From contig SRKS01000003.1 of NCBI GenBank assembly GCA_004802645.1, positions 1,488,001 through 1,552,000 on the forward strand: DNA of 64,000 nt, given 5' to 3'. The notes under the pieces are model-generated. The model saw only the letters and a program-made list of their open reading frames with translations, was not told the DNA's origin and did not search any database. This DNA is from Amesomyces nigricolor. Lineage: Eukaryota > Ascomycota > Sordariomycetes > Sordariales > Chaetomiaceae. Positions 22,133-31,683 of this stretch are shown piece by piece. How positions within the stretch are numbered: the stretch's first letter is position 1; every line of letters starts with the position of its first letter. The translations under genes and the position numbers were made by a program.

Positions 22133-23078
22133 AACAGCATCTCGAGTGTGTTTCTCTGTTTACTTCCCCTGGATGTCCTGCTCGGTGCCTCGGCGACAGC
22201 AAACCCGGAGCCAAGCTTTCGGTCCACATTTCCTCGGCACCCACGCCGGCAAGCGGGGCCACATCGGCACCACGTGAAGATGGACGTCATTGAGACTTGA
22301 ACCTTTCATCCAACCATTCAAAACAGGACATATTAAATCTGATTGTCGATGGTCTTGGAATATTGAGTGTTCTGGAAAACTTAGAGGAGATTCCTCTCCC
22401 CAATACAGCCGAACAGCACCGAACATTACCCACAAACATCAACCTCGGCACAGCCTCCTCCATCCTCAGACACCCAAAGTCATCATGGCAGCAGCACTCC
22501 CACCGCCCGCGCCAACACAACCGCCTCCTGACCAAGTGTTCACCGTCCCATGTCAAGCAGTCTGGGGGAGGCCAGCCCAAGCGGCGCCACCACCCTTCAA
22601 CGCATCTCACTGCCACCCCGTCTTCTTCACCAGCAAGCTGCGCCGGCCGCCCTTCAGCATGTCCTCTGCGCCACATGCGAGCCCCGTGGCACATGGCTAC
22701 GTCTATCAGGATGCGCCAAGGGGGAGTGAGAAAGCGGCTGGTCCGCGGTTATGATGGGATGGGCGGGTATTTGTTCAAGGGGGTGGGCTTGTTTTCAGTA
22801 AATGATATTTGGAGAGCAAGCAGGCGAATGGATTGTTGGGAGCCTGCATATGGTGGTTGAACACAGTCTCGTGTATTGAAGGATCTAAGCAGGGTGACAA
22901 AGGAGAAGACGAACGATACCCCAAAGCTGGGAATTCAGTAATAACACACCAGTCCAAAAAGCTCCTTCGCTTGCCTCCAAATCTGGTCATAATACAGCAT
23001 GTTTGCAACCAAGTCCCAAAAACGCCATGCCCCAAAACATCACCACATCACCACCACCAAGAGATCCCACACCACCTC
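22133..23078. other. Intergenic region with one doubtful small frame
   Basis: Lies between the dehydrogenase (+) and R-SNARE (-) genes. Apart from the proline-rich frame listed separately at 22484-22754, no gene is seen. 23020-23080 is CA-rich and probably belongs to the R-SNARE 3' end. Confidence 0.4.
22484..22754 (+). CDS. Doubtful small proline-rich protein
   Basis: An ATG in a good context (ATCATGGC) follows a CA-rich, leader-like stretch and opens a 90-codon frame rich in Pro and Ala. It contains no domain I recognise. Another frame across the same DNA is also open, so coding status is uncertain. It is included because the leader looks real and no other gene explains the 950-nt gap. Confidence 0.25.
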
Positions 23079-23878
23079 CTACACGCTCCCCTTCACTGAC
23101 ACCACAATCGTCACCAGAATCAACACCACCACAAACCCCAACAACGCCATCAACTTCACATTCTTCCACCACATCCTCCTCTTCACCCCCCTACTCCTTA
23201 CCCTAAACTCCCTCGCGCTCCCCCCCAGCCTGTCCGTCTTATCCACCAACAAATCAATCCTCTCCCCCCTCTCTAACAACCCCTCAATATTCCTCGTCAT
23301 AATCCCCTTCACATCCTCAATCTCTCTCTTCGCGTTCGTAATCGCATCGTCCCTCCCATGCGCCGTCGTCCCGTACTCCACCATCAGCCCCCTCATCTCC
23401 CCGTTAAACCCGGCACACCCATAGTTCGGCAGATCCCCGAAATCGGTCGTCTCGGGGGGGAACTGCGCCAGGAACCGCGTGCGCAGCTCGACCAGGAAGC
23501 CGAAGCTGATACGTCGGTTGACGGCCGCGCTGTCGGAGACGACGAGGTAGGTTAAGCCTCCGGCGGAGGGTTGAGAGGATGGGTATTCGGAGGGGGATGA
23601 GGCGATGTAGTGGATGTGGTGGGTGCCGTGGGTGTAGGTGAGTTTCTGCGGGGAGGAGTGGTCGATTTTGGGGAGGATGAGGGAGGCGAGGGAGGAGGTC
23701 TGGGATGAGGCGGAGGTGGTGCATTCGGTGAGGATGGTGGAGTTGTGGGCGATGCAGGCGCTGGGAGAGGGGGTATTGTTAGTATTGCGAGGGGAGGATG
23801 GGGGTGGTTGTTGGGGTGGAGGACGAGGAGGAAGACACACTAGAGCAGCGGTGTCGCTGGCGTGGAAGAGGACGCCAT
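23079..23878 (-). CDS. NYV1: VAMP7/NYV1-type longin R-SNARE
   Basis: Vesicle SNARE of the VAMP7 class, acting in fusion with vacuole or endosome membranes. Two exons, 23878-23841 and 23760-23079, give 239 aa. Joining the 38-nt first exon across an intron with an ACTAAC branch creates LLYACIAHNSTIL, the family's longin-domain start. The longin domain spans about residues 13-130. The SNARE motif follows at about 155-210, with the zero-layer arginine in LERGERIDLLVDKT. A short basic linker (VKRRMWWKN) leads to a C-terminal transmembrane helix of about 20 residues and a short lumenal tail. A start further upstream in the intron-read-through frame would lose this fit. Confidence 0.92.
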
Positions 23879-24340
23879 CTTCAGAGAATCTGTGGCAGAC
23901 TTTGGTCCTTAAATTCAAAGAAAGCGTTTTTTCGTCGTTTTAGTAATATTGGGCCGCGCGCATCTGATGTGGTGCTGCCTGGAGAGAGAGGATGATGGGC
24001 TGAGGATTGTTGTTGCAGATGCAGGAAGCTTCAGGCGCTGCATGACGACAACACAGCCAGCTCCACTCCAGGGCCCTTGGCTTGAAAGGTGGGGCAGCGG
24101 CACGGGCAGCCAACCTGGACCCGGCAGCTGGAGACCAGGACCCACAAGGGGCTTGGCGTCTCTAATGGTGGCACGGCCGATAAGATAAGCCCCAGACAAA
24201 AGAAATTCGAAGTTGAGACTCGTTCAACACGTCGTCCAGTCCACACGCGACGAGGATCCGGCAACCCCAGTTCCGGCTCCCAGACACACGGCAGAATCAG
24301 CAAGAACCAGCATGGTTCCGCCCACTCCCTCGACGCGGCC
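23879..24340. promoter_or_regulatory. Divergent promoter of the R-SNARE and SUV3 genes
   Basis: A 462-nt region between divergent starts. An open frame continues upstream of the SUV3 ATG but is not protein-like. No factor site was recognised. Confidence 0.45.
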
Positions 24341-26776
24341 ATGAAATCCTTGCTTGGGACCGGGACCGCCTGGAGGACTCCCAAGAACCCAGTTCCAGTC
24401 TTCTGCCGATGGCGCTCCAAGCCGTCCAGCCCGCGGGTGAGCCCGTTGGGCATGCCACGGGGTAATTCTCCGGGGGGGCCGCGGGGGTATGTGCGCATCT
24501 CGAGGGGACCGGTCAGTGCCGCCTGTGCTTTCTACTTGCTCCGTCGTTCCAGCTAACGTCCGCCGTTCTTAGAGCCTCGTCGATAACAAGCAACTCCGGA
24601 GCGATATGGAGGGCCAGGAAGGACGCGCCACCGATGGCCGCCGCCCGAATCCCAGGGCCAAGCACAACTACAAGCTTTTTCAAGCACTCACCGAAGCGCG
24701 CTTTGCCGCGATCCTCCAAGCCACCGGCGATTGGGTCTCCAACAAGGGAGAATGGCAGTCTTTTGGTATCGCCAGTCAGCAGCAGCTGGATCGCGAGGCT
24801 GGCCTGTTCAAGATGGTCCTTAGCAAGTCCTTCAAAATGGCCCACGAGCAGGGCATGACGAAACGCCAGGAGAACCCGCTCTTCTGGAACCTGCGGAACG
24901 CCTTCATCCGCCTCGACGCCGGCGGCCTGGGCCGCGAGCTCAGATACGCTTTCCAAACCTTCCTGATGCGCTCGCGCTTCCCCAAGGCCGTCAACGACCT
25001 TCACATGGCCCTCGCCGACATGCGCTTCCCCTACGAGTGGTACCCCGCCACCCGCATGCTCCAGCGCACCGTCCACCTCCACGTCGGCCCCACCAACTCG
25101 GGCAAGACGTACAACGCCCTCAAGGCCCTCGAGAGAGCCCGAACCGGCATCTACGCCGGCCCGCTCCGCCTGCTGGCTCACGAGACATGGAGCCGCTTCG
25201 TCGCGAAGGATAGGCCGTGTGCCCTGGTCACGGGCGAGGAGATGAGGATACCCGACAACGCCGACACATGGTTCCACAGCTGCACCGTCGAAATGACACC
25301 GCTGAACGCCAAAGTTGACGTGGCCGTCATCGACGAGATTCAGATGATTAACAGCGACGACCGCGGCTGGGCCTGGACCCAGGCCTTCCTCGGCGTGCAG
25401 GCCAAGGAGGTGCATCTCTGCGGCGAGGAACGCGTTGTCGATCTCATCCAGGATCTCTGTGCTAGGATCGGAGACAAGTGCATTGTGCACCGCTACAAAC
25501 GCCTGAACCCGCTCGAGACCATGCCCGAGAGCTTGAAAAACGACTTCAAAAAGCTCCGCAAGGGCGACGCCGTTGTCGCCTTCTCCCGAATTAGCATCCA
25601 TCAGCTGAAGGCGGGTATTGAAAAGGCGACGGGGCGCAGGTGCGCCGTCGTCTATGGCAGTCTCCCACCCGAGACGCGCGCCAGCCAGGCCGCTCTTTTT
25701 AACGACCCGAATAACGACTACGATTTCCTCGTTGCCAGTGACGCCATCGGCATGGGTTTGAACCTGGAGATCAAGCGCGTCATCTTCGAGACGAGCCTCA
25801 AATACGACGGTCGGAACTTCCGTTCCCTTACCGTCCCCGAGATGAAGCAGATCGGCGGTCGCGCAGGCCGCTTCCGCACCGCTGCCCAGGAGATGAGCGG
25901 GGATACTACCGCTCCAACCCCCGGCTTGTCACGACGCTAGATGAATTTGACCACGAGCACATCACGAAGGGATTCAAAGAAGAGCCGGGTCCGATTTCCA
26001 CAGCCGGCATCTACCCCCCGCCCGCAATCATCGAGCGCTTCCACTCATACTTCCCGCCTCGCACGCCCATCGGCTTTGTGCTCGCCCGCCTGCGTGAGAT
26101 CACCCGGCTCTCGCCGCACTTCCACATGTGCGACTTCACCGTCCCCCTCCAAATCGCCGACATCATCAAGGACTTCAACCTCAGCATCTCAGACCGCTGC
26201 GTCTTCCTCAACGTGCCCATCAACCTGCGCGACGACAAGCAGATCGGCGTGCTGCGGCGCTTCGCCCGCTGCGTCGCCAACCTCGAGACCGGCCACCTCC
26301 TCGACTTCGACCTCATCGACCTCGAGGCCCTCGACGTCGTCAAGCCCAAGAAGGGCAAGGAGCAGGTCGACGACCTCCATCGCCTCGAGTCCCTCCACCA
26401 GGTCATCACCATGTACCTGTGGCTGAGCTACCGCTACCAGGGTGTCTTCCAGAGTCAGACATTGGCTTTTAAGGTTAAGGAGCTTGTTGAGGATAAGATT
26501 TCGGAGCGTCTGGAGCAGCTCAGCTTTACGGCTGAGGCCCAGGCCGCCAGGAGACTGCGCATGCGTCGTTTGGCTGCTCAGGTTGAGCGCAAGGAGCAGC
26601 ATCTGTTGGGGCCGGATGAGAAGATGGAGTTTGAGCAGCAGGAGCCGCCGCATGCCGAGGGTGTGGGCCAGTGGAGGGAGGAGGGCCATGAGGAGCCTGT
26701 TTTTGCCGGGGATGCGGATGATGTGGCGGTTGCGGCGGAAGAGCCGAGGCAGGCTGCTGCTGGTGTCGCGTCGTGA
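24341..26776 (+). CDS. SUV3: SUV3 mitochondrial RNA helicase, with an apparent frameshift
   Basis: ATP-dependent helicase of the mitochondrial degradosome, working with the RNase Dss1 in fungi. Exon 1 is 24341-24511. A phase-0 intron at 24512-24572 (branch GCTAAC) leads to exon 2. The N-terminus MKSLLGTGTAWRTPK, with many Arg and no acids nearby, is a strong mitochondrial presequence. Walker A GPTNSGKT lies near residue 229, the unusual DEIQ motif II near 311, and motif VI QIGGRAGRFR near 485. Just after this, at the G4 run 25899-25902, the reading frame changes by -1. The first frame stops at 25940. The other frame continues with YYRSNPRLVTTLDEFD and the typical SUV3 C-terminal domain to 26776. 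One missing G would restore a protein of about 790 aa. There is no room for an intron. Sequencing error and true mutation are both possible. Confidence 0.88.
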
Positions 26777-26970
26777 AGAAGTAGGAGTGAATGTGGTGTA
26801 TGATACCTGTATAGAGGGTGTGTACTTGTAAAGAATAACGAGTGTAGGGGTGAGTATGTGGAGGGCGCATTGTATCATAGCTCCAACTTACAGGATATAT
26901 TAGGGGAAGGTATACACGGATCTAGGAGTTTCATGAATATATTTCAGAGCTTTTGTCAATTAGCCTTCGG

Positions 26971-27005
26971 GTGCAGTACACTCAGTGCAGTACACTCAGT
27001 GCAGT
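26971..27005. repeat. 14-bp tandem repeat, 2.5 copies
   Basis: The unit GTGCAGTACACTCA occurs twice perfectly and half a third time. It is non-coding and lies downstream of SUV3. Confidence 0.9.
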
Positions 27006-27343
27006 CAATGGTTCAGATACGGTTGCCTGGTGTTGACTGCGCCTGGAGGAAATCCTACACCATTCAGAAATTCAGGCTGGAATCGGCAACAACATCCGCG
27101 AACTTAATAGGCGGCGCGCCTCGGGCTCTTCTCTCGGAACCGCTGGGTCCCATTTCGCCACATATAGGACATGACTGCTCTCCCCTTTCAAGACCTACAT
27201 CACAACCCGCACAGACTGCTCCAAGCAGAAGACCCAAGGGAGGAGGTAATTCAAGGAGAACAACGAGCCGGGGGAGGCGGGGAGTATGTGGGTTGTGATG
27301 AATGCGTGTCGTGGATGGATGGGGGAGGGGGCCGGGTACTGGT

Positions 27344-27490
27344 ATGCAGGAGGTTGGGGCGTTCGTTCTTCATGACCCGAAGAGCCCTGTCAAGTTTCGG
27401 AGGTGTGTGCGGAACGTTGCTGACTGGGCGGAGGGGAGGAGGTTGAGTGAGATCAGGGAGGCGTTGGAGTTCTTGTGTTCTTCTGGTTGA
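27344..27490 (+). pseudogene. Relic of a DUF7924-type gene, C-terminal part only
   Basis: The frame starting MQEV at 27344 aligns without gaps to the C-terminal part of the intact DUF7924-type protein encoded on the opposite strand at 28114-29616. By hand I count 23 identities in 44 positions, including MQEV, F-L-H-P, FR-C-RN, DW and the EIRE-L end. The relic stops at 27488-27490. Upstream the similarity breaks: only a shifted GYW just before MQEV recalls the YY of the intact gene, suggesting a frameshift. No N-terminal half is visible. The inverted orientation and moderate identity point to an old paralogue rather than a recent copy. Confidence 0.6.
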
Positions 27491-27949
27491 GCTCTGAGAT
27501 ATCGCAAGATGGTTGAGAAACTGAAGAGCTGGCAAGGAGATGAGAGAATGAGGCGAATTTAGTTTATAACACCGGTGCTTCGATCAAAAGAACAGTCATG
27601 ATTCTGACTTGCACCTCGAACGCCCTGCCCACACGAATCTGCAAGAGATGTGACCCTAAGAAGTTTGTTGACGAATCTTTCCCGGTCTCCAAGGAATATT
27701 ATCACTTTAGATCCGAACACCAGGATGAGATTTTTGATCTCTGCTTGTTACACATATTTCTTGCTCCTAACCAAATGCCCTTAGACCTGTAGGTAACTCC
27801 AGGGTTTTCTCTGTAGGCGCTCCAAAGTTTACATCCAAAACACACCTGGGTATTGAACGAAGTAAAGCAGACAAAGCCATCTCATGCTAGCATCTCGAAG
27901 CCAATATCGACAGCAAGACCATTTGAGAACCATTCGCGGGTGACGCAGA

Positions 27950-28090
27950 ATGAAAGAGGAAAATTGGGAAGAAAAGGTGAGAATAGAAAAAGGAAAAAGA
28001 AGGGGAGAGGAAAGAAGGAAAGAAGGAACAGAGGAATGGAAGGAAAAAAGACAAAAATGAAAGAGAAACCTTCCAAGGTAGGAAAAGGAT
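27950..28090 (+). repeat. Polypurine (A/G) tract
   Basis: Nearly all bases on the + strand are A or G, with GAAAGAAGGA-like repeats. It lies in the 3' flank of the DUF7924-type gene. Low complexity, no coding. Confidence 0.75.
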
Positions 28091-28113
28091 ATTAGGAAGG
28101 CCCCCAGCTCTGA

Positions 28114-29616
28114 TCATCCACTCTGTTCTGTTCGTGTGGCCGACGAGGTGCTGTTCCGGGGTGACTGTTTCCGTCTCTTGTTTGTTGGTCCGCTTGCGTC
28201 AGAGGGCGGTGGGCGGTTCTTGAGCTCCTCGGTTCTCTTCCTGCTCTCCTCAATGAGAATATCTAGCGACTCGCGGATTTCCTTCAGGCGCTCATCCTTC
28301 CCCCAGTCGATGATGTTCCGAAGGCACTTACGAAACTCGATGAAGTGCTCCGGCTTGTGCAATGTGAAGGTGTCGACCTCTTGCATGTAATAGTCGAGGT
28401 CGCTGTGCTTCCACGAGATGTAGAGACGAGCCTCTGTGCCGCGGATTGCAAAGCTGAACGCCGCCGAGTTGATCTGGCGGACCTCGTCCGTTTTGCACTG
28501 CCTGAGCTGGTGGTTCAGGCGCTCAGCGATATTAACGCAGGCCATGGAGCCTCCCAAACACTGGTTGGTGGCCACCCAGAGGCTCCCAACCCCGGCAGGA
28601 CCATCGCCCTTGAACTCAATGACGAAGAAAGGGTAGAGGAGACCATCGTTGTTTGCAACCATGTCGCTGGCCATTCTGTTGTATAGGTGGGAGCTTTGCT
28701 CAGGTGTTGCCATGGAGCGGGCATACCCGTAAAGCGAATCCGGAACTGGGGTGCTAATCTTTGGCTGCCATGGCACGGTTGGAACAGTGCTCGCCTTCAT
28801 GAGCGTCGTGTCGGTTCGTTGGATATCGTCCACTGTGTCTGGGTCTGGAAACACTCGGCTGTGAAAGAATTGCGACAGGTCTGGTTCTGTAACACTCTTG
28901 GAGAGCCTGCGTAGAGTCTTGTTCTGTTTGATCTCATCAACCGATGGACCGGGGGATTTGCGTTCCTGGCGGACATGTTCGACAAGGTTTGTGACGTGTT
29001 CGGGCATGTCTTCGAATGGATCCCGCAGATAGATGCGATTCATTTCCAGGGTATCCCTATAGAGGGGATCTTCAACAAGGCTTCTTCCAGTTGATCGAGC
29101 TGACGTGGGGGTTGCACTGGCATCTGAGGGGGCGACCGATCTGGTGTTCGGAGCTGCGCATGATTCATTCCCTGGGGACGACCGCGACCCAGCAGAGGCC
29201 GGAGTCAGAGGGATCAAAAAGCCATCGACATCCCGGGTATGACCCATTTCCGGGGCAGACTTTGTGAAGGACCGTGGAACTGGGCTGTCGGATCGACCGA
29301 GGTAGCTATCCGATCGGCAGCGGATTCTGTCAGAACCGACAGACTTAAGCCAGTTAGAGACGAAGGTGTAGGCGGGGTCCCGGAGAGTGGTTGAATGGAG
29401 TGGTTCAACGAAGTCCCTTAAAAAGGATGCTGCCGAACGCGTAGGCCTCGGCTGCTGTAGAAGCGTCTCTGATGAAGATTCCCGAGCTAGGCCTTGAGCT
29501 TCTTCGACCGCCGGCCGTGACAACCGGGCTCTCTTGATCGGCACGGAGTCAGATCCGGATGAGTCGTGCCGTCGTTTTGCAGACTGGGCGGAAGGTAGAT
29601 TGGCGAAATTACCCAT
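28114..29616 (-). CDS. DUF7924-type fungal protein with a PD-(D/E)XK-like core
   Basis: A 500-aa single-exon protein found widely in filamentous ascomycetes and assigned by me from overall pattern to the DUF7924 group. The N-terminal 200 residues are Ser/Arg-rich and disordered, with a likely nuclear signal (KRRHDSSGSDSVPIKRARL). The conserved part (about 230-460) contains YPFFVIEFKGDGP, an E-x-K element like the core of PD-(D/E)XK nucleases, then ATNQCLGGSMACVN, LYISWKHSD and a helical C-terminal region (FIEFRKCLRNIIDW). The tail has a second basic patch (NKRRKQSPR). Nuclease activity is inference only. A relic of the same family lies 0.6 kb downstream. Confidence 0.75.
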   Translation of the reverse strand: MGNFANLPSAQSAKRRHDSSGSDSVPIKRARLSRPAVEEAQGLARESSSETLLQQPRPTRSAASFLRDFVEPLHSTTLRDPAYTFVSNWLKSVGSDRIRCRSDSYLGRSDSPVPRSFTKSAPEMGHTRDVDGFLIPLTPASAGSRSSPGNESCAAPNTRSVAPSDASATPTSARSTGRSLVEDPLYRDTLEMNRIYLRDPFEDMPEHVTNLVEHVRQERKSPGPSVDEIKQNKTLRRLSKSVTEPDLSQFFHSRVFPDPDTVDDIQRTDTTLMKASTVPTVPWQPKISTPVPDSLYGYARSMATPEQSSHLYNRMASDMVANNDGLLYPFFVIEFKGDGPAGVGSLWVATNQCLGGSMACVNIAERLNHQLRQCKTDEVRQINSAAFSFAIRGTEARLYISWKHSDLDYYMQEVDTFTLHKPEHFIEFRKCLRNIIDWGKDERLKEIRESLDILIEESRKRTEELKNRPPPSDASGPTNKRRKQSPRNSTSSATRTEQSG

Positions 29617-30540
29617 CTTGTCGCCGCAGAAAAGGGCGGGACGGGAGGCTTTTCTGTCACCAAGAATGGTGCCCGACGGGGAGCCTCGTCGAGGCCAAGA
29701 CTCGAGAGGTCGTGGCGAAGGAGAGCCTCTGATTAGGCATCGTCAACGGCTGCTGCAGTGGCCGAGTAACGATTGGAAATCGACGGCCCTGACGTGTAAC
29801 ACGCGCCCGGTTCCGCAGCGTGATGCCTTCGAGATGCAGGCTGTGGTTGATGTGGCTGTGGTGCTGAGGTGAGCACGAGCGAATGGCGTCTGGTCTGGAG
29901 CCTGTGTGGCCCACTCAAGCACGCAGCAGCTTTCAGGTCTGTTGGTCAGGGGTGTCGCATGCTCCGTATGAACTTGATACCTGCACTGTCCTTCAAGTCG
30001 GTCGTCGCTCGAGTTCTTTTCCCTTCTTTTCCCTAGATTGCCTCTGTATTTATTTGTTTGTTTCTCTTTCGTTTATCTCTCTTTTTATTCATTTTACCCT
30101 TTTTTTTTCTTATTTTCTTTCTGTCTCTTGTTACTCAAGTATTTTTGACCCTAACCCTAACCCGGGCCCAGCAGTCAACCCTCTGGCGCAATGAGGTCAT
30201 TCCCGCGTTCACATGAAGCTCCAACACCTCAGGCAGCTGCAAGTTGGTGCGCGTCCCCTCGTCTGAACTGCACACGCCAAAGATTCGGATTCAGTTAATC
30301 CGGAACCACGGAAGCTTTCGGAATTTTGTGCTCCCCAGACGCAAAAGGCAGCCCTCTAACCAACTTATTAAAGTCCTTCCACGTTGAGCACTTGAACTTT
30401 CCTTTCCCAATCGAACGAGACAACCCCACTTCCCCAGCTCTCCAAACCTCCCCTCGCCAACGCAACCGCGGCATCGTCCTCATCTTCTCTATCTACCACC
30501 TGAACTTTACAAACAGAAACTCAACCCCAAAACCCTCAAA
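29617..30540. promoter_or_regulatory. Divergent promoter of the DUF7924-type and UCH genes
   Basis: A 924-nt region. It contains a T-rich polypyrimidine stretch (about 30005-30140) and a telomere-like motif just after it. The segment next to the UCH start is a C- and A-rich leader. No gene is supported. Confidence 0.5.
30148..30163. repeat. Interstitial telomere-like repeat
   Basis: ACCCTAACCCTAACCC, two and a half copies of the fungal telomere unit CCCTAA. Too short to be an old chromosome end by itself. Such boxes can also serve as promoter sites for Myb/TRF-type factors. Confidence 0.85.
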
Positions 30541-31281
30541 ATGTCCACCCCAACCGAACCCCCCTCCTCTGCCCCGGCCTTCATCCCCCTCGAAGCCAAC
30601 CCGGACCTCATGACCACCCTCCTCCACAACCTCGGCCTCTCCCCGGCCCTCGCCATCCACGACGTCTACTCGCTCACCGAGCCCTCCCTCCTCTCCTTCG
30701 TCCCGCGCCCGGCCCTCGCCCTGCTCCTCGTCTTCCCCGTCTCGGCCGCGTACGAGTCCCACCGCCTCGCCGAGGACGCCCTGCAGGCCGAGTACAAGGG
30801 CAAGGGCGACGACGAGCCCGTCGTGTGGTTCCGCCAGACGATCCGCAATGCTTGTGGGCTTATGGGGTTGTTGCATGCCGCGAGCAATGGCGAGGCGAGG
30901 GGTTTTGTGCAGGAGGGGACGGAGCTAGAGAGGTTGATTAAGGAGGCCGTGCCGTTGGCTCCCGGGGAGAGGGCGAGGTTGTTGGAGAGGGATGAGGCGC
31001 TTGCGAGGGCGCATAGGGGGGTTGCTGAGAAGGGGGATACGACGGCGCCCGATGCGCAGGATGATGTGGATTTGCACTATGTGTGCTTTGTGAGGGGGAA
31101 GGATGGGGGTTTGTGGGAGATGGATGGGAGGAGGAAGGGGCCGTTGAGGAGGGGGGATTTGGATCAGGGGGAGGATGTGTTGAGTGAGAAGGCGCTGGCG
31201 TTGGGGCCGCTGAAGTTCTTGGAGAGGGAGGCGGCGGATTTAAGGTTCAGTTGTGTGGCGCTGGCGGGGAGCTTGGATTGA
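30541..31281 (+). CDS. YUH1: Ubiquitin C-terminal hydrolase, UCH family (YUH1/UCHL3-like)
   Basis: Cysteine protease (peptidase C12) that trims small adducts from the ubiquitin C-terminus or processes ubiquitin-like precursors. Single exon, 246 aa, normal length for a minimal UCH. The catalytic set is complete: the oxyanion Gln and nucleophile Cys in RQTIRNACGLMGLLHA (about residues 100-115), His in HYVCF (about 180) and Asp in EMDGRRKGP. The N-terminus F-I-P-L-E-A-N-P and the D-V-Y-S-L segment are also typical. The coding strand is strongly C-rich to about 30845 and then abruptly G-rich, the clearest case of this pattern in the window. Confidence 0.94.
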   Translation: MSTPTEPPSSAPAFIPLEANPDLMTTLLHNLGLSPALAIHDVYSLTEPSLLSFVPRPALALLLVFPVSAAYESHRLAEDALQAEYKGKGDDEPVVWFRQTIRNACGLMGLLHAASNGEARGFVQEGTELERLIKEAVPLAPGERARLLERDEALARAHRGVAEKGDTTAPDAQDDVDLHYVCFVRGKDGGLWEMDGRRKGPLRRGDLDQGEDVLSEKALALGPLKFLEREAADLRFSCVALAGSLD

Positions 31282-31683
31282 GTTCTCTAGGGATGAAGTT
31301 GGTGCAGTCTTGGGGTTCTTGCGATGTGTAACGAGTGCTTGGTAGATGGCCAGCTGGTTGACTGGGTTTTCAATGATTTGTCCATGAAGAAAAAGAAAAA
31401 AAACTTGCCAAACACCCGAGGCTGTGATCGGTTGACGCGAGAGAAGCGTAGTTGCTATCTGGCGGCTACATACTTTTCCAACTAGTCATCTCGATTCGAT
31501 GCCGCCTCTGCGAGGCAGCAATGTCATCAGGGGTATCAAATCCACGTATCCTTAACCAACCAGTGCATATCCGTTGCCACCTCCATCGGAGATTTCAAGC
31601 CAAATGCTACCATTGACCATGTCCCGAACAACAAATGAAAACACCCCATGACCATCATCATCCACAACTTCCACTCCTTCCAC
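31282..31683. other. Convergent 3' intergenic region
   Basis: A 402-nt gap between the UCH (+) and the uncharacterised (-) gene. It contains a short A-rich run near 31390. No gene is seen. Confidence 0.5.

Larger units (their letters stand above)
26777..28113. other. Intergenic region with repeats and a gene relic
   Basis: Holds the SUV3 3' flank, a short tandem repeat, the DUF7924-type relic, a more AT-rich stretch (27540-27900) and a polypurine tract. No intact gene is supported. Confidence 0.5.

Noticed and set aside
24513..25601. 362-codon - strand frame across SUV3
   Set aside because: Antisense to the conserved SUV3 helicase motifs; composition (Glu/Gly/Val/Leu rich) is typical of a shadow frame.
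25890..25940. A normal intron or programmed frameshift explaining the SUV3 frame change
   Set aside because: The only GT...AG pairs would remove motif VI or be about 30 nt long, and the site is not a classic slippery heptamer. A one-base indel is simpler.
27598..27792. 64-codon + strand frame in the AT-rich gap before the DUF7924-type gene
   Set aside because: No recognisable similarity and an ordinary length for chance in AT-richer DNA; no splice or leader evidence.
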